Below are positions 1-11,720 of a stretch of DNA of 64,000 bases, piece by piece. Location of the stretch: positions 45,741,178 through 45,805,177 of the forward strand of contig CP141143.1 of assembly GCA_035235625.1 (NCBI GenBank). The letters are read 5' to 3'. The first letter of the stretch is position 1; each line of letters opens with the position of its first letter. Position numbers and translations under genes: made by a program. Below the pieces are notes generated by a model. It did no database searches. It was not told the origin of the DNA and saw nothing but the letters and a program-made list of their open reading frames with translations. This DNA is from Saururus chinensis. Taxonomy: Eukaryota; Streptophyta; Magnoliopsida; Piperales; Saururaceae.

Positions 1-3000
1 TGGGAGAAATTACAGGAGAATGGGTCGGAATGGGTAAATGGGTAAATGGGTAAATGGGTATCAAGGGGATAAGGCGTGCACCAAAATGGCTTGCCAGCCC
101 ATTCCATTAGATGGATTTGGCACCTAGCTACTTGGATGACCCAGGATCCTTTTAATTGGGAAGAGATCAATTTATATAGGGAAGGTCAATTTTTGATTGG
201 CTAAAGGAGGGTACTACATTGATTCAAATCGATAAACTAAGCAAAGAGGGAAACTACCCCCTTAAAGGAGGCCAAACACTAAACCCCACACCAACTCTCC
301 CCCCATCCTTGTTTGGGTGACCCTCTCTCTCTCCTCTCTCCTTTGGCCATCATCAACACCTTCCTTGAGCACTTCTCCATTTCTAAGCCTCTAGTTCACC
401 AAGTTGTTATTGGAGTCTTCGAAGACGAAGGAGTCAAATTCATGTGGTAGAATCACTTTATGTTTTCTCTACAAGTGGAAAGAGGATTTGCTCTTGTGCA
501 AGCTTGGAACTACTCTTCCTCTACATTAGTTTATGATGGTATGGTTTGGTTTATGCTTGGTTTGTGTTATTTAAGGGTTGCTTGTTGAGTGTTTGCATGG
601 TGTTTTAGGAAGCATGTTGTTAGACTTTTGTTCTTCATGAGGAAATTGTTGTTTTGATGGATGTGCTTGTAAGATATGAACTAATGATGTTAGATTCCAT
701 TTACCTCATAGTTTTAATGATAGATTATGATGTATTTAAATGTTTTAAGGTACGTTCTTCCTGTTTCAATGGTTCATGTTGAAAGGGAAATTCATTGGTC
801 TTTGATTCAAGTAGTTTTGTTTTATGAGTTTTGTCTTGGTTTTCTCTGCACACCTAGAATGGACTAATTGTTTTGGCGACCTTCTGTTGGTCTTTATAGA
901 TCAAAATTGCTCTATAATCTCAAATACTTCTTCAAGTTTATATGTTAAAAATTTTAGAGCTTTTTATTGAGTTTTCATTTGTGAACTATTGATGTTTTTC
1001 TAAATCTTGTTTCAGCTAGAGGATACTATTCTATATTTTGGATTTTTTAAGACTTTCTTATATGTTTCAGCATAAGAAAATTTTCAAAAATTTCTAGATG
1101 TGTCTTACTTCATGTATACTTTTTTTTGGTTTTTCTCGATTTCTATTGAATTCCTAGTTATTTTGAAATCTCAAAACATCTAGATTTTTGGTTTCTATAT
1201 TCTGTCTAACACATTTTTTAGGACTACACTATGCTAGATGACCTTCAAATTTTTTGTGGATGTCCTTTGATTGATCCTTGACCCAATGATGCAAAAAAAA
1301 CCAGAGTTGATTTGGACTAGTTTGGACTGAGATATGACCTTAGGAATCTAGTCTATAAAAGAATCTCTGCACTATGCAACAAATTTCAAAATTATGAGAA
1401 TTAGTTTTTCTAGAACATATGTGGGTATATATATTGTATTGGCTAATTTTGGTGATCAATATCAATTTGATGTGTATATGGGAAAAATGTTAAATTGTTT
1501 GCTGCTTAGGATTACATGGTGATGTTGAAATAGATTAAAAGGCTCAGAAGTGTTTTGACAAGTAAAAACACACACACATATCACATTCATATAGTCGGGA
1601 TATTGAGATTATCATATTAGAGTGTTAGAAAGAGTTTTAGAGTTGAAGTTACAAAAACTGTGATTTGGTTCATCAGCGATTGGTCATTATAGATCATCCA
1701 ATCGATCAATCTTGAATATTTTCGCAAGGTGGTCCAAAAGATATAACTAAACTATTTCCAAGTGGCAAGATCAATCAGTGTTGGTGTTATATGATTCTAG
1801 TAGAGTGAACAATCAATTTCACTATGAAATGAGCAATCACTCAACATAAGATCATATTAAAGTAAGTTAAATGATTGACCACTTAAAAGATCGATCAAAT
1901 AAAAATCAAATGGAGTCCAATAATTGAAACAAACCATCTCTTTTTGAAAGGATTGATCTCACTTTACCAGACAGACTCAAGTAACATAATATCATTTTGT
2001 AGAAAGGATCAATCAAGTAGGCATTTTCTTTAAAAAATAACATGGAATGATCGATCAGCCTATCCAATAATTGATCAATTTGTGGCTGGTTGCCTAGTTT
2101 AAGTCTAACTTGAATTAGTTTCTTTCCAACTAGAAGACTAAAACCCTAGCCAACAAGTGATTATTTAATCACTTTATTGTGAAGGATTAAAAGGAGGGGA
2201 AGGAAAATTTCAGAAAGGAAAAAGTTAGCTTTATGCCTAAGGTTCTTCCCTAATTCACCTTGCATAATTAAGAGAAAATTCATGAAAGGTGAGTGCTTTG
2301 TTTCATAAACTCCTTACAGAACAAAGCTGAGTGATTAGACAAATCACAAACACAACACAAATTTGCTAAACAAACTTTTTCACAAAGGTACTTTAAAGAG
2401 GCTTTGACAATAATTAAGGAGGGCTTTGATTAGATGAGTACTTTGGAGATGACTAAGATTAAGCTTGAAGGGAGAAACATCAAAGATGTGTGTTGGTGGC
2501 CAACACTTCATTTAGATAAAAGACTTTTAGTTTGGGTAGAGGTTGATTTTTTTGAGTATTGTAAGTTTTTATCTTTATAGTGCATTGATTTAGCCAATTT
2601 GAATGGTTGTATGTGATTTTTTCCTGATTTAGGTTTGCAAGTAAAAATTGCCATGTGTTGAATGCATAAAGGAAATTGTAAGGAATTGATCGGAGTGAGC
2701 TTATGTGGATTTTTGGATGAGCAGTATGTAATGCCTTTAGGGTTGGTGCTTGATGTATATGGGCAGTCCAGGGCATGCTCCCTTGGGTCAAAAAATGTAT
2801 GGGTAAAGTGGAAGACGAAATGTTTTATTTTTGTAAATCAAGGAGTGGTTTACTTATATATGATTAGAAGGCAAGTTTGCCTTCATGTTTACATTTATTA
2901 GAAGTTTATGTTTATTGTAGTTTATGCTAAGTAGGGCATGAGAATAATCTTGATAGGTGGGTTTGTAAAATTATGGTCGCTCCTAATACTTGAGTTAAAG

Positions 3001-3404
3001 GTATTTGGTACGATATGCCTAGATTCATGGTAATGTGAACATGTTATAGTGATACTAGTTAACATATGCATGACATGGCATAACATGTTGCATTTTCATT
3101 TAATTTGAGGATATAATTGGAACATTCTTGCTTTGTATGATGCATGTAGTTGCATGTGACATGTTTTTGGTTGCATATAATTACATGTGCATCATAAGTT
3201 AGTGTAGGGTTAGAATAAGCCTATTGTGTTTTGGCTCATGGGTAGTTTTTTATCACACATATTTTTGTACGCTTAGGTGCATAGTGTTTCAAGAGAAGAT
3301 GGATACAAAGACTCTCTTATACTCAATGATTATCTGCCTTCAACTTACTACTTCAATTTCGCACAAGATAATTCTATTTGTAATAAGGAGATAATATTAG
3401 AAAA
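1..3404. repeat. AT-rich noncoding stretch, probably retrotransposon debris
   Basis: No reading frame here looks like a known protein. Positions 31-60 hold almost four copies of an 8-bp unit (TGGGTAAA). A CT-rich tract lies near 320-350. From about 1,690 to 2,075 short GATCAATC/GATCGATC-type words recur many times in AT-rich DNA, a texture I associate with long plant LTRs. No LTR ends or target duplication could be placed, so the retrotransposon label is inference. Short frames at 2,480-2,901 and 3,277-3,576 show no domain and are not called. Confidence 0.4.
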
Positions 3405-3500
3405 AGAATTTACCAAAATAGTAGAGAGGGCAACATATTTTCCATTATGGTGTTGGCCCCTGCCAAGTAGACGCCAACATGGCATTGGTGCATGCACAAC
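3405..3500 (+). repeat. Left terminal inverted repeat of MULE 1
   Basis: It matches the reverse complement of 13,780-13,860, with identical spacing between two conserved blocks (ACCAAAAT, then 30 bp later the 17-bp CCATTATGGTGTTGGCC). The sequence between and inside these blocks is diverged but alignable. Confidence 0.7.
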
Positions 3501-4397
3501 TTTTTTTAATTTTTTCCTCAGTTACATCCTTTTAAAGGACGAGACTCATTTTTTACCTCAAAGGATGAAACTTTAGTTTCATCCCCACAAAGGTCGAAGC
3601 TTTAATTTTGTCCTTTTCAGGGACGAAAACTATACACTTGGAAACCATGAGGGCTAAATGTCGTCATCCATAGATTCGTCCTTTCAAAGGACAAATTTAA
3701 TTTTCATCATTCTAATAGACAAAATTAGTTCTAAAATTAGTTTTGGAAATATTTATTTAGCCTTGGAATAAACACATGTGAAAACATACCTACGTATAAT
3801 TTATTTAGTCATGAATTTAACACATGTGAAATCAAACCCACATATAACTAGAAAGTCTAAGTAAAAAAAACTGTAACAGGGGAAAATAAACCATCTAGAA
3901 AGACTAGTAACATGTATATGACATAAAGTATTCCAAAACATTATGTTATACAAATTTTTTTTATACTTCATATATTTGAAAATTTGTATCACAATAGCTC
4001 TAATGAGTTTTACCACTCCTACCCCTACTATGACCCCAACTCCGACCTTGACCTTGGCCATGAAGTTGGTCCTGCTGGTCCTTGTAGATAATTGATGGAT
4101 CATCTAAATATGCCTTTGAAGATAATGAGTTGGGGTTTGCATGAGCTGCCTACTATCATCTAGTTTATACTCTCAAAATAATTGACATCTCAACTGGTGG
4201 TGGATGGGTTGGATCTAGAGCTGCCGAAGATGATGGACGTGGACTATCATGAGAAGCAAAAGCTCGTGAAGATAAGGGAAGTGAGAAGGCTCCTGTAGAT
4301 GAAGATAGAATATTCATGTATGAAGTTGGCGTGATTGGTGTTTGAACTGCCTCTTGGGTGTGATAATATCCATGTATGTCTGTAACAACACAACAAA

Positions 4398-4498
4398 AGT
4401 AGTGGCAAGCTATGAAGGGCAAATTGATGATGCTCGATGATAGACTATTGAAGTAGTGGCAAGCTATGAAGGGCGAATTGATGGTGCTCGATGATAGA
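4398..4498. repeat. Two-copy direct repeat, 54-bp period
   Basis: The segment beginning AGTAGTGGCAAGCTATGAAG occurs at 4,398 and again at 4,452 with few differences. It lies inside MULE 1, in the part downstream of the PMD remnant. Confidence 0.8.
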
Positions 4499-4669
4499 TT
4501 GACATGATGCTAACAAGACCTCATCCGAAGTATATGTTAACAACATCAGTCAAATGTGCATGTCTGTCTCACTAAAGCAAGCTAGAATTGAAAATAAAAT
4601 AAATATCACATAAATACTATGCAAAAAATAAGAAAAAAATGTAATAATTAAGAATTACTTACCGAAGCC

Positions 4670-5060
4670 ATCTTAGACGTTGCCCTAGGCTGATATATTA
4701 TCTCCTCTGAATCATTAGGTGGTAGAATATATCTTCTAGTAATATGCAAATACCACTGCTTGCATAGACTACTAACATTGCACACTAATATAGAAATCTC
4801 CCATCGGATAATAGTTCCCCTCCGGTTATCCCATCAAGCAATATATTTTGAATGACCTATAGCCCAGTTAGATATGTGGAAGCCCTGTAGACTAATTTGA
4901 TGGATGAACTCTATAGTACAATGAGAAGTATCTTACTCTAACCCAAATTGTAACATCACACGATCAGGGATGTGGATCTCCAGAATCTCCAAGCATTTGA
5001 GTGGTATTCTAGATAGCCACACATCCTGCCCTCCATACATAGAGGACGTAATGCAACCAA
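4670..5060 (-). pseudogene. Plant mobile domain (PMD, MAIN-like) gene remnant inside MULE 1
   Basis: Read on the minus strand, one frame gives a stretch with QDVWLSRIPLKCLEILE, then IHIPDRVMLQFGLE, and further on HSKYIA-stop-WDNRRG. This fits the aminotransferase-like plant mobile domain (PF10536), whose core resembles 'HLPDRVxRQFGxxQxIP' followed by a 'YxxxW' segment. PMDs act in plant gene silencing and genome stability as MAIN/MAIL proteins, and they also occur inside MULE and Ty3 elements. The frame is interrupted by TAA at 4,933-4,935, where the family expects Gln, and by a TGA where 'YIARW' would be expected. Possible upstream exon pieces (for example a 'RRELEHQHKY' peptide near 5.2 kb) suggest the gene had introns. 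It is a broken copy carried as MULE cargo. Confidence 0.65.
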
Positions 5061-5407
5061 GACCTCATCCAAGAATGGCTGCTAAATGATCTACACAATA
5101 TTTAAGCATAACTAGTCTTTAATACTATTACATAGCTTATAATCATTATATTGCATCACATAATAAAATATAGTTACCTAATATTTATGTTGGTGTTCCA
5201 ACTCTCTTCTATACAAACAAACTCCTTGTGGATTTTGGTTTTTCTCCGTCGAACATTGCACCTTTAGGAGTAAATATTAACTAATCAATTCAGCACATCC
5301 ACATAAAACTATGTAAACAAAATTAACACTAAACAAAATGTATACCTAGCTCGTAATAGAGCACCCTCTACTACAAGGTTGCTCAGGATAGTCAGTCGAG
5401 GACATGC

Positions 5408-6609
5408 TGTAATGTACCTGATTTTTCAATGATTTTCTATGATTTTTCTACTATTTTTTCTTGTCATTTTTGGCAGGAAAATATAATGCTTCGGTGTATT
5501 TATATTTGTATATTTAGCCTTAGTATTTATACCCGTAGATTCGGGTGAAGAGCTTAGTTGTAGGCCGCGAGCCTAGCCACGTGCTTTCGGCGCAAATTTT
5601 GGAGGTACAATGCGTAAACAAGAGGTTAATGAGCATTGGGGATATAAAAGGAGTAAAAAAAAGATATATTAATCTAGAACCCGAAAACAGGATTCCAGAA
5701 CTCGATTTCCAGTGAGATGCGAGAAAATCCGAGTGTAATTTTGGTCACTCCTTTGTCCCTCCTCCGTCATCGGATTCCACCGGTTCTTGTCGGGATCCCC
5801 TTCACCTTATCGCCACCAGTCCGTAGGTACCGGCTATGACCACCGCCATGGCCTCTTCGCTCCTCCATGAGGTATCAGACTTTTCTTCAATTTTTCTCCC
5901 CTCTTAAATTCATTTTTGGGTCATGGGAGTGCGATTTTGATGCTGTTTGCAGCCGCCCTCAACTAGACTTATCTTCGTTTGGCCACTACGAACCCATAGC
6001 CGCTGGCTAGAGCCACCGCCATGCTCTCTTTGCTCCTCTGTGAGCTAATGGTACTTTAATCGGTTTTTGATCTTATTTTTATCTCATTGTCTGACTTTTT
6101 TTTATGCCGGTGTGTTTCCAGTCATCGTTCAGCCACTAGACGAACTCCATCTAGCCTACCTCAACCCAATGTCGGTTGGAGGTTGCCGTTTCTGACCCCG
6201 CTTCACCCCTATTGTCTTGCTCTGCCCGGTTAGACTCTTTGTGTGTGTCTTGGGTTGTTGCCATTGGCGAGCCATGGGCCAGTTGGCCATTGTGGGCCCT
6301 ACCCCGGCTCGGTGATAGCGAGGGCCAGCCCTACTTGGCCAATTACACCTCCACCTGGAATGGGCCGCTTGCCCTTGCCCTTTCCCTATACCGTGCGAGA
6401 TGCATAGCTGCTTGAACTATTAGTTTTGGGTGTGGGCGGCGATCGGCGATGTAGCCGCTTCGATCGACCACCACCTTCTGGCCCGAGCTCAGTTGTCCTT
6501 TTGTGGGCCTTCAGCCGCCACCATCTGACCCATCTCCCCCTATAGTGGTCCTTTTTGGCCACGTGTGCATGTGGCCATAGGTGCGTTTCAGGGTTCGGAT
6601 GGCTCTGCC
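5408..6609 (+). mobile_element. LTR fragment, interrupted at its right by another LTR
   Basis: It starts TGTAATGTACC, similar to the TGTAACGACC start of the LTR that follows at 6,610, and it has a TATA-like GATATAAAAGG near 5,640-5,650. The GC-rich part (5,750-6,600) contains an internal near-duplication: CCACCGCCATG followed by GCTCCTC at about 5,840-5,870 and again near 6,015-6,045. No 3' LTR end precedes the next LTR, so I read it as truncated or split. The lineage is unassigned. A fragment with a similar start occurs at 59,261. Confidence 0.45.
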
Positions 6610-7070
6610 TGTAACGACCCATTTTTCGGTTATGCCCAACCCAAGAGGTTAGGGGTAATTTAGTAATTTTAAATAAGTATTAGGGGGTTTTAAGGGATGA
6701 AATCCATGTAGATAAGTGGAGCTTGAAGTAACGAGTGCAACAAATTGAAGAACATGAGAAACGGAGGTCGGTAGCAAATGATACGACATCAGGAAGCGTA
6801 CCACATGGGTGGGACCCACATGAAAAGTGCGGGATAACATACCCATGTGTGGTCTTGTTTCAAAGGGCTCATTGACACAAGTCCATCGGTGCCATGAATG
6901 CACAATTATGACTTCGAGGTAGGAAGTTATCGTATTTTGAGTTTAAGATATTATTTAACGCAAGTGGATAGGATTGGTGATGAAGCGGATAAGATCACTG
7001 ATGTAGTAGAGAGGATTGACATGTGTCAGTCCTATCTACCACGTGTCAGCCCCACATCTATCCAGTTTTT

Positions 7071-7080
7071 CTATAAATAG
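7071..7080 (+). promoter_or_regulatory. TATA box of the LTR
   Basis: CTATAAATAG lies about 460 bp into the LTR, in the usual U3 position for plant LTR promoters. Transcription is not demonstrated. Confidence 0.5.
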
Positions 7081-8059
7081 TGTCGAGAGCGTTCAGTTTT
7101 GGAGTTCGGAAACTCTCCCACGTTTATGTATTCTCTCCCACATTCAGAAACTTTTGTTCTTCATTTCTCAATCATTTTAAGTCTGATTCGAGTCATTCTT
7201 GAGGCGTTCTTAGCTAATTCGAGGGTGATCTATGCAATGCCATGGTCCATTCCTGGAATTGGCATCCCTAGAGGGGGAACGGCTCAGGGCAAGATGAGGC
7301 TTTGTCCGCCACCCTTTTGCCCCGAAGAGAGAGCAATGTCCCGGAGAGAGAGGGGAACTCCATCCTCCATCACGTGCCGCATCGTGGGTCACGGCCCAAA
7401 GTAGGGAAGGCTCCGCCCTTTACCGAAGGGCCACATAGTGTGAGAAACGCCCCCAGAAAGGGGATGTTCTATTTGTGGCTTACGAGCACTGAAAAGGAGA
7501 AGAGTCTCCGCGTAAGGGGGTTCTATCTACGGCCTATTGGTGCGCCACATGTTATGTGTTGTTGGGAAGGGGAAAGATAGGTCCGGGGTAAGGGCAGGCT
7601 CTGTCCGCCGACCTCGTTCCCTGAAGAGAGAGAAAAGAGGCCTAGAGAAAGAGGAGGCTCTGTCCTCCGTCACAGGGCCGATTCAAGAGAGGAGCCCCAG
7701 AGTAGGGGAGGCTTTGCCCTCCACCAAAGGTCCACGAAGTGTGAGGAACATGCCTGAGTAAGGGAAGGTCCTGTGCGCTGCCCACGTGCATAGAAAACGA
7801 GAAAGGTCTCCGGGAAAGGGGAGGGTTGTGTTCATCGTCTTTCAGTGCAAGGCAAGGAACATGCGGAAGCTAGAGGAGACTCCATCTGTAGCCTCCGGAT
7901 AGGAAGGAGATGACGCTCAGAAGGAACGAACAACTCCGAACACCGCTACCTCGTGGGGAATCAGGGGAGTAAGCAATCCTAACCTCCCGATTTAATTATA
8001 GAAATGCATGTGCTAGTTAGGATGTATGATATGCTATGCTTATATACCATGATGTGTGT

Positions 8060-8390
8060 CATCTCGCTCTGGGGTAGAGCAAGACGTGTACTATGTGTGT
8101 TCGGCCTCGGCTCAGTGATAGAGCAAGACCTGTGATTGTGTTATGTCTTTCTCTGGGTAGAGAGCGATAGAGCAAGACCTGTGATTGTGTTATGTCTTTC
8201 TCTGGGGTAGAGCGAGACATGTGGAGTGCATGCAGTCTCGGCTCAGTGATAGAACGAAACGTCTGATGCTTGCGGTCTCGACTCAGTGAAGGAGCAAGAC
8301 ATGTGAATGCGACAGATCCGCTCTGGGGTACAACAAGGCATGTTATGGCGGTCGTGTGGTACTCGTCTCTATAATAGAGTGACATATGTG
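8060..8390. repeat. 40-49 bp tandem repeat inside the LTR, about 8 units
   Basis: The core 'agagCaAGAC' recurs at 8,076, 8,120, 8,169, 8,209, 8,251 and 8,291, with degenerate copies near 8,330 and 8,376. Each is usually preceded by 'ctctggggt' or 'ctcagtgat'. The related LTR at 50.9-52.8 kb has only four units, at about 52,150-52,285. Confidence 0.85.
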
Positions 8391-8792
8391 TTTCCTGTGT
8401 TTTATGGGCTTCCATATGATTCCAATTAATTATTTAGAGAAACTTATTTAGTCGTATATGTTTTCGTATGGCCTGATGTATGTAATAGCCATTAGGCAGA
8501 ACTACGTATAGATACGATCGTATCAGAGTAACACGTGGATATTATCGAATATGTACATACAACGTTGGCCCGATCTGAATTAGATAAATAATTAGGTTTG
8601 TTCTGGCCTACGCGCAACGGAGTGCTAAAGTTCCGAAGTGAGTCGAGGAATCGGGAAGACTCTTGCACCCAGAATCTGTCGCTCCCGGTTCTAGGTTTGT
8701 TTTTAATTGTTTCGGGATAGCTCGGAGTGCGGGTTATCCCCAGTGTAGTGAACCCCCGGATCAGGTCGGTTTCTGAGTTGGGGCGTTACAAA

Positions 8793-8804
8793 TGGTATCG
8801 AAGC
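8793..8804 (+). other. Primer-binding site, initiator tRNA-Met type
   Basis: TGGTATCGAAGC begins two bases after the LTR end. It differs only slightly from the canonical TGGTATCAGAGC, which is complementary to the 3' end of plant initiator tRNA-Met. This sets the orientation of the element as plus. Confidence 0.75.
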
Positions 8805-10940
8805 TTTGCTCTAGCTGTGAGAGATTTTGATTTGAATTCTGATATGATTTAACGTTCCGTTCTGTGAGGGTCATTTTGACCTGAAGTTTTTATTCGGAAT
8901 TTCGATTTGATTTGAAGTTATGTTCTGCGAGGGTCGAGTCAATCCTACGTTTTCCTTTCGGAAAGTGGTTCTACACGTGTGTCATCAGATTTTATGCGAA
9001 TTCTGATTGTGAATGTCTATTCTACATAAGTGATATCGGAATTAAGAAAAATTATGATTGTGAATCTTTAATTCTTTACGTGTGATGTCGGACTTAAGGA
9101 TTCCAATTTTTGAACTTCTACATGTGTTGTATCAGATTCAATGGGAATTCCAATTGTGAGTTTTCTGTTCTACAAGTGTTCCATTAGATTTAATACGAAC
9201 TCCGATTTTATGATTTTCGATTTTGAAACATAAATAATTTTGAAATTTCGTCCTTGCATGTGTTGCAAGGAATTCTATGCAAACATCGATATTATGAATT
9301 TTGATTTCTTGTTAGAAATTATTTAAAAATTTCTCTATGAGTTCTCTTGATCGGGTTTTTATACAAATTCTGATTTTGAATTAGAAATATTCCCTTTAAT
9401 CGTGTTACACAATTTTCTGAAAATATTTTAAGTGACTTCGAATTCGAATGGTTCATATGTTGAACTTCGATTTCGAATGATCTGAAAATTAAAAATTGAT
9501 TTTAAATTATTTTAAAGACGGTGAAACCACCTAAGAGAAACCACCAAAACATCTGCAACAGGGGAGTACGGTGGAATGCTCTAGGGTTTGTTCTGCCAAT
9601 GAATTTCAAAATGTATGTATTTTAAAAGATTCGCTTAGAGGGAATCTGTGTACAAGATAGAAAATTATTTTAAAAATAGGTAGAACTCCCTAAGAAGAAC
9701 CACCAATCGCCCGTGGTATGGGACACGAGGTGTTAGTGGATTGCTCTAATGATTGTTCTGCCAGTGTTTTGAAATAAAATTTAATTTCAAAATGTTCATA
9801 TTTTGAAAGTTTGCCTTAACTTAAGGCAAAGTTATTTTGAAATCTAGTGGCATTCCCGAAGAGGAACTGCCTAACATTCGTGGTATGGGACATGCAATGT
9901 GGGCAGACTGCTCTACGGTTGAGTTTGCTGGTAGTTTTATTATAAAAAGTTAATTTCAAACCTTCAATGTTTTGAAAAATGATTTGAAATTATAAAATCG
10001 TCTCGACAGCCAATAGAATTACTAAGGAGAAACCATCAAACACCCGTGTTATGGGACACGTGGCGTAGATGGGTGTCTCTTAAGTAAATCCACTCGTATA
10101 TCGAGATGAATTTTAATTTCAAGTTTGGTTTGTTTTGGTATGTGTTTTCAAGTTGAGATGTGAATGTGGAATGGCTGTTTTAAGTGGGATTTGAATCCAA
10201 AGCGTTGGTTGTGACGTGTTTTGGCTGAGCCTGATTTATGGCTTTGTTTTGTGAAAGAAAATTTGTGGAAAATGATTTGGTGCGTACGATGGTACGTGAG
10301 TGCTGATGTGTTTTGATTTTGTATGAGCCACTGAGTGTTTTGGTTTCATACAATGATGTGATTTGAATTGATCCTTGTGCGTACCCCTGAGTGTATGGTT
10401 ACGTGCATTGATTTGGATGCCTGCCGAGAAAAATAATCGACAAGTGGTGCGCACAGGGTGGAGTATCATGGGAAAACTCCTTCCCTAAGTGACCCTCGTT
10501 TACCCCAGTATGTACAACTTAGTGTCTTGGACATACATGTGGACGTATGCCGAGACAAATAATCGGCAAGTGGCAAGCATAGGGCGGAGTATCGTGCAAA
10601 AAATCCTTCTCTAAGTGGCCTTTTAGGCCATAGGGTATCTTGGCTTGTGGATTTGATGTGTTTTGACTCGGGTGTGAGTTTGTGGATGTGATTTGATCAG
10701 GAATTTGAATTGTGGCTGATATGCTTTTACGTGTTTCGATCTGATTTGCTTTGCAGTATTTCTAAAAAAGAAAACCGCCCAATTTTAAATATATAATCAG
10801 ATTTATTTGAAATGGTTTATCCAATTAAATTATCGGATTGTGATTATTGGATAATTAAAAGTCTGAGAGTGTTTTGGATCTGACGGGATTTGCGACGTGT
10901 TTTGTTCTGAGTATTGAATTTTCTGATTTTGACAAAAAAT
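8805..10940 (+). mobile_element. Retrotransposon internal region, noncoding, tandem-repeat rich
   Basis: No gag or pol domain is seen. From 9,510 to 10,085 a unit of roughly 165 bp recurs about four times, marked by 'gaaccacc...cgtggtatgggacac' and 'ctgctcta'. A two-copy repeat with 'gccgagacaaataatcggcaag' features lies at about 10,420-10,620. The region ends near 10,940 where MULE transposase sequence resumes on the other strand. No 3' LTR occurs before that point, so the element is truncated or was cut by a later rearrangement. Confidence 0.55.
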
Positions 10941-11720
10941 CAGATTGTGATTAAGACCATTTGTAGCCATAAGACCACTATAAATGGCCCAAGTACCCAA
11001 AATATCTGCATAATTATCCATCTCATATATGATACCGGGTTTAACATCTTGTATTACAGTACATTGGCAGCAATTTATATGATTCAGCCCAATCCCTATA
11101 AATAGCTTTTATAAACCATATCTTTGCCGCCCATGTCTTTTTATAAGAAATGTCCATGTGGAATGTCTCCTTCATTATTTTAACAATATCACTTGGTATG
11201 AAATTTAATTCAACTTTGATGGCAAGCATTGTGACCCTACAAATAAATGATGAACTACCCTATTAGTGATCAGTGCTGAGCTAGGTATTCCCACAAGTGT
11301 GGTCACCACCAGATGTCTTCAATTTAAAGGAGCATAAACACTTCCTCATTGATTCATGAACTCTTCAGGGGCAAGCACTATCAGTGCATTTACCATATAT
11401 TATGTCATATTTGCATGCAAAATCTTATATTGGACATTATTCCTGATTAAAAACTCCCTCAAAGCTGTGAAGAATGTCTCTCTATCCTCAAATATTTCTC
11501 CAACATATAACTCTTCTTCCAACTGTTGCTCCATATCCATACCCCAATTAATTGCCTCATCTATTTGTTCGTTTGTGGTATGCACCTAGATTGACTCCTC
11601 TTCAACATCAAAGTATGTAGCTCCTCATAATCGGCATTCATGTCATTTGCAGCAATTGCATTGTCTACCGCATTATCCCCCTTATCGTCAACCATCTCTT
11701 GTGCACTTTGCTCCCCTACA
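10940..11720 (-). pseudogene. MULE transposase N-terminal part, frameshifted and truncated
   Basis: On the minus strand, 11,585-11,400 encodes an acidic leader and then the MuDR DNA-binding type motif (ELYVGEIFEDRETFFTALRE). A second frame at about 11,345-11,041 carries the zinc-binding style 'GGDHTCG' and then 'ISYKKTWAAKIW...AESYKLLPMY', the usual lead-in to the MULE catalytic domain. A third short frame gives 'FWVLGPFI' close to 10,960, after which the homology stops. The DDE core, SWIM finger and zinc knuckle are therefore missing. The pieces lie in different frames with several stops, so it cannot make transposase. The same acidic leader ('AVDNAIA') is seen in MULE 2. Confidence 0.75.

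Larger units (their letters stand above)
6610..8790 (+). mobile_element. Complete 5' LTR (2,181 bp) of a Ty3-like retrotransposon
   Basis: The LTR runs from TGTAACGACCC to GGGGCGTTACA, giving matched TGTAAC...GTTACA termini. A TATA box (CTATAAATAG) lies at 7,071-7,080. Downstream, a GC-rich leader repeats a degenerate unit containing 'gggGAGGCTcTGtCcTCC' several times (7,260-7,960). A second tandem tract built on 'agagcaagacgtgtg' lies at 8,060-8,390. The LTR is followed at once by a primer-binding site. A related but shorter LTR lies at 50,921-52,756 with the same order of parts. Confidence 0.8.

Noticed and set aside
7099-7761. Overlapping plus-strand frames in the LTR leader
   Set aside because: They lie inside the LTR with its repeated GC-rich blocks and have no known domain or conserved start.
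8059-8415. 118-codon minus-strand frame
   Set aside because: It lies wholly within the LTR tandem repeat and its protein is the translated repeat.
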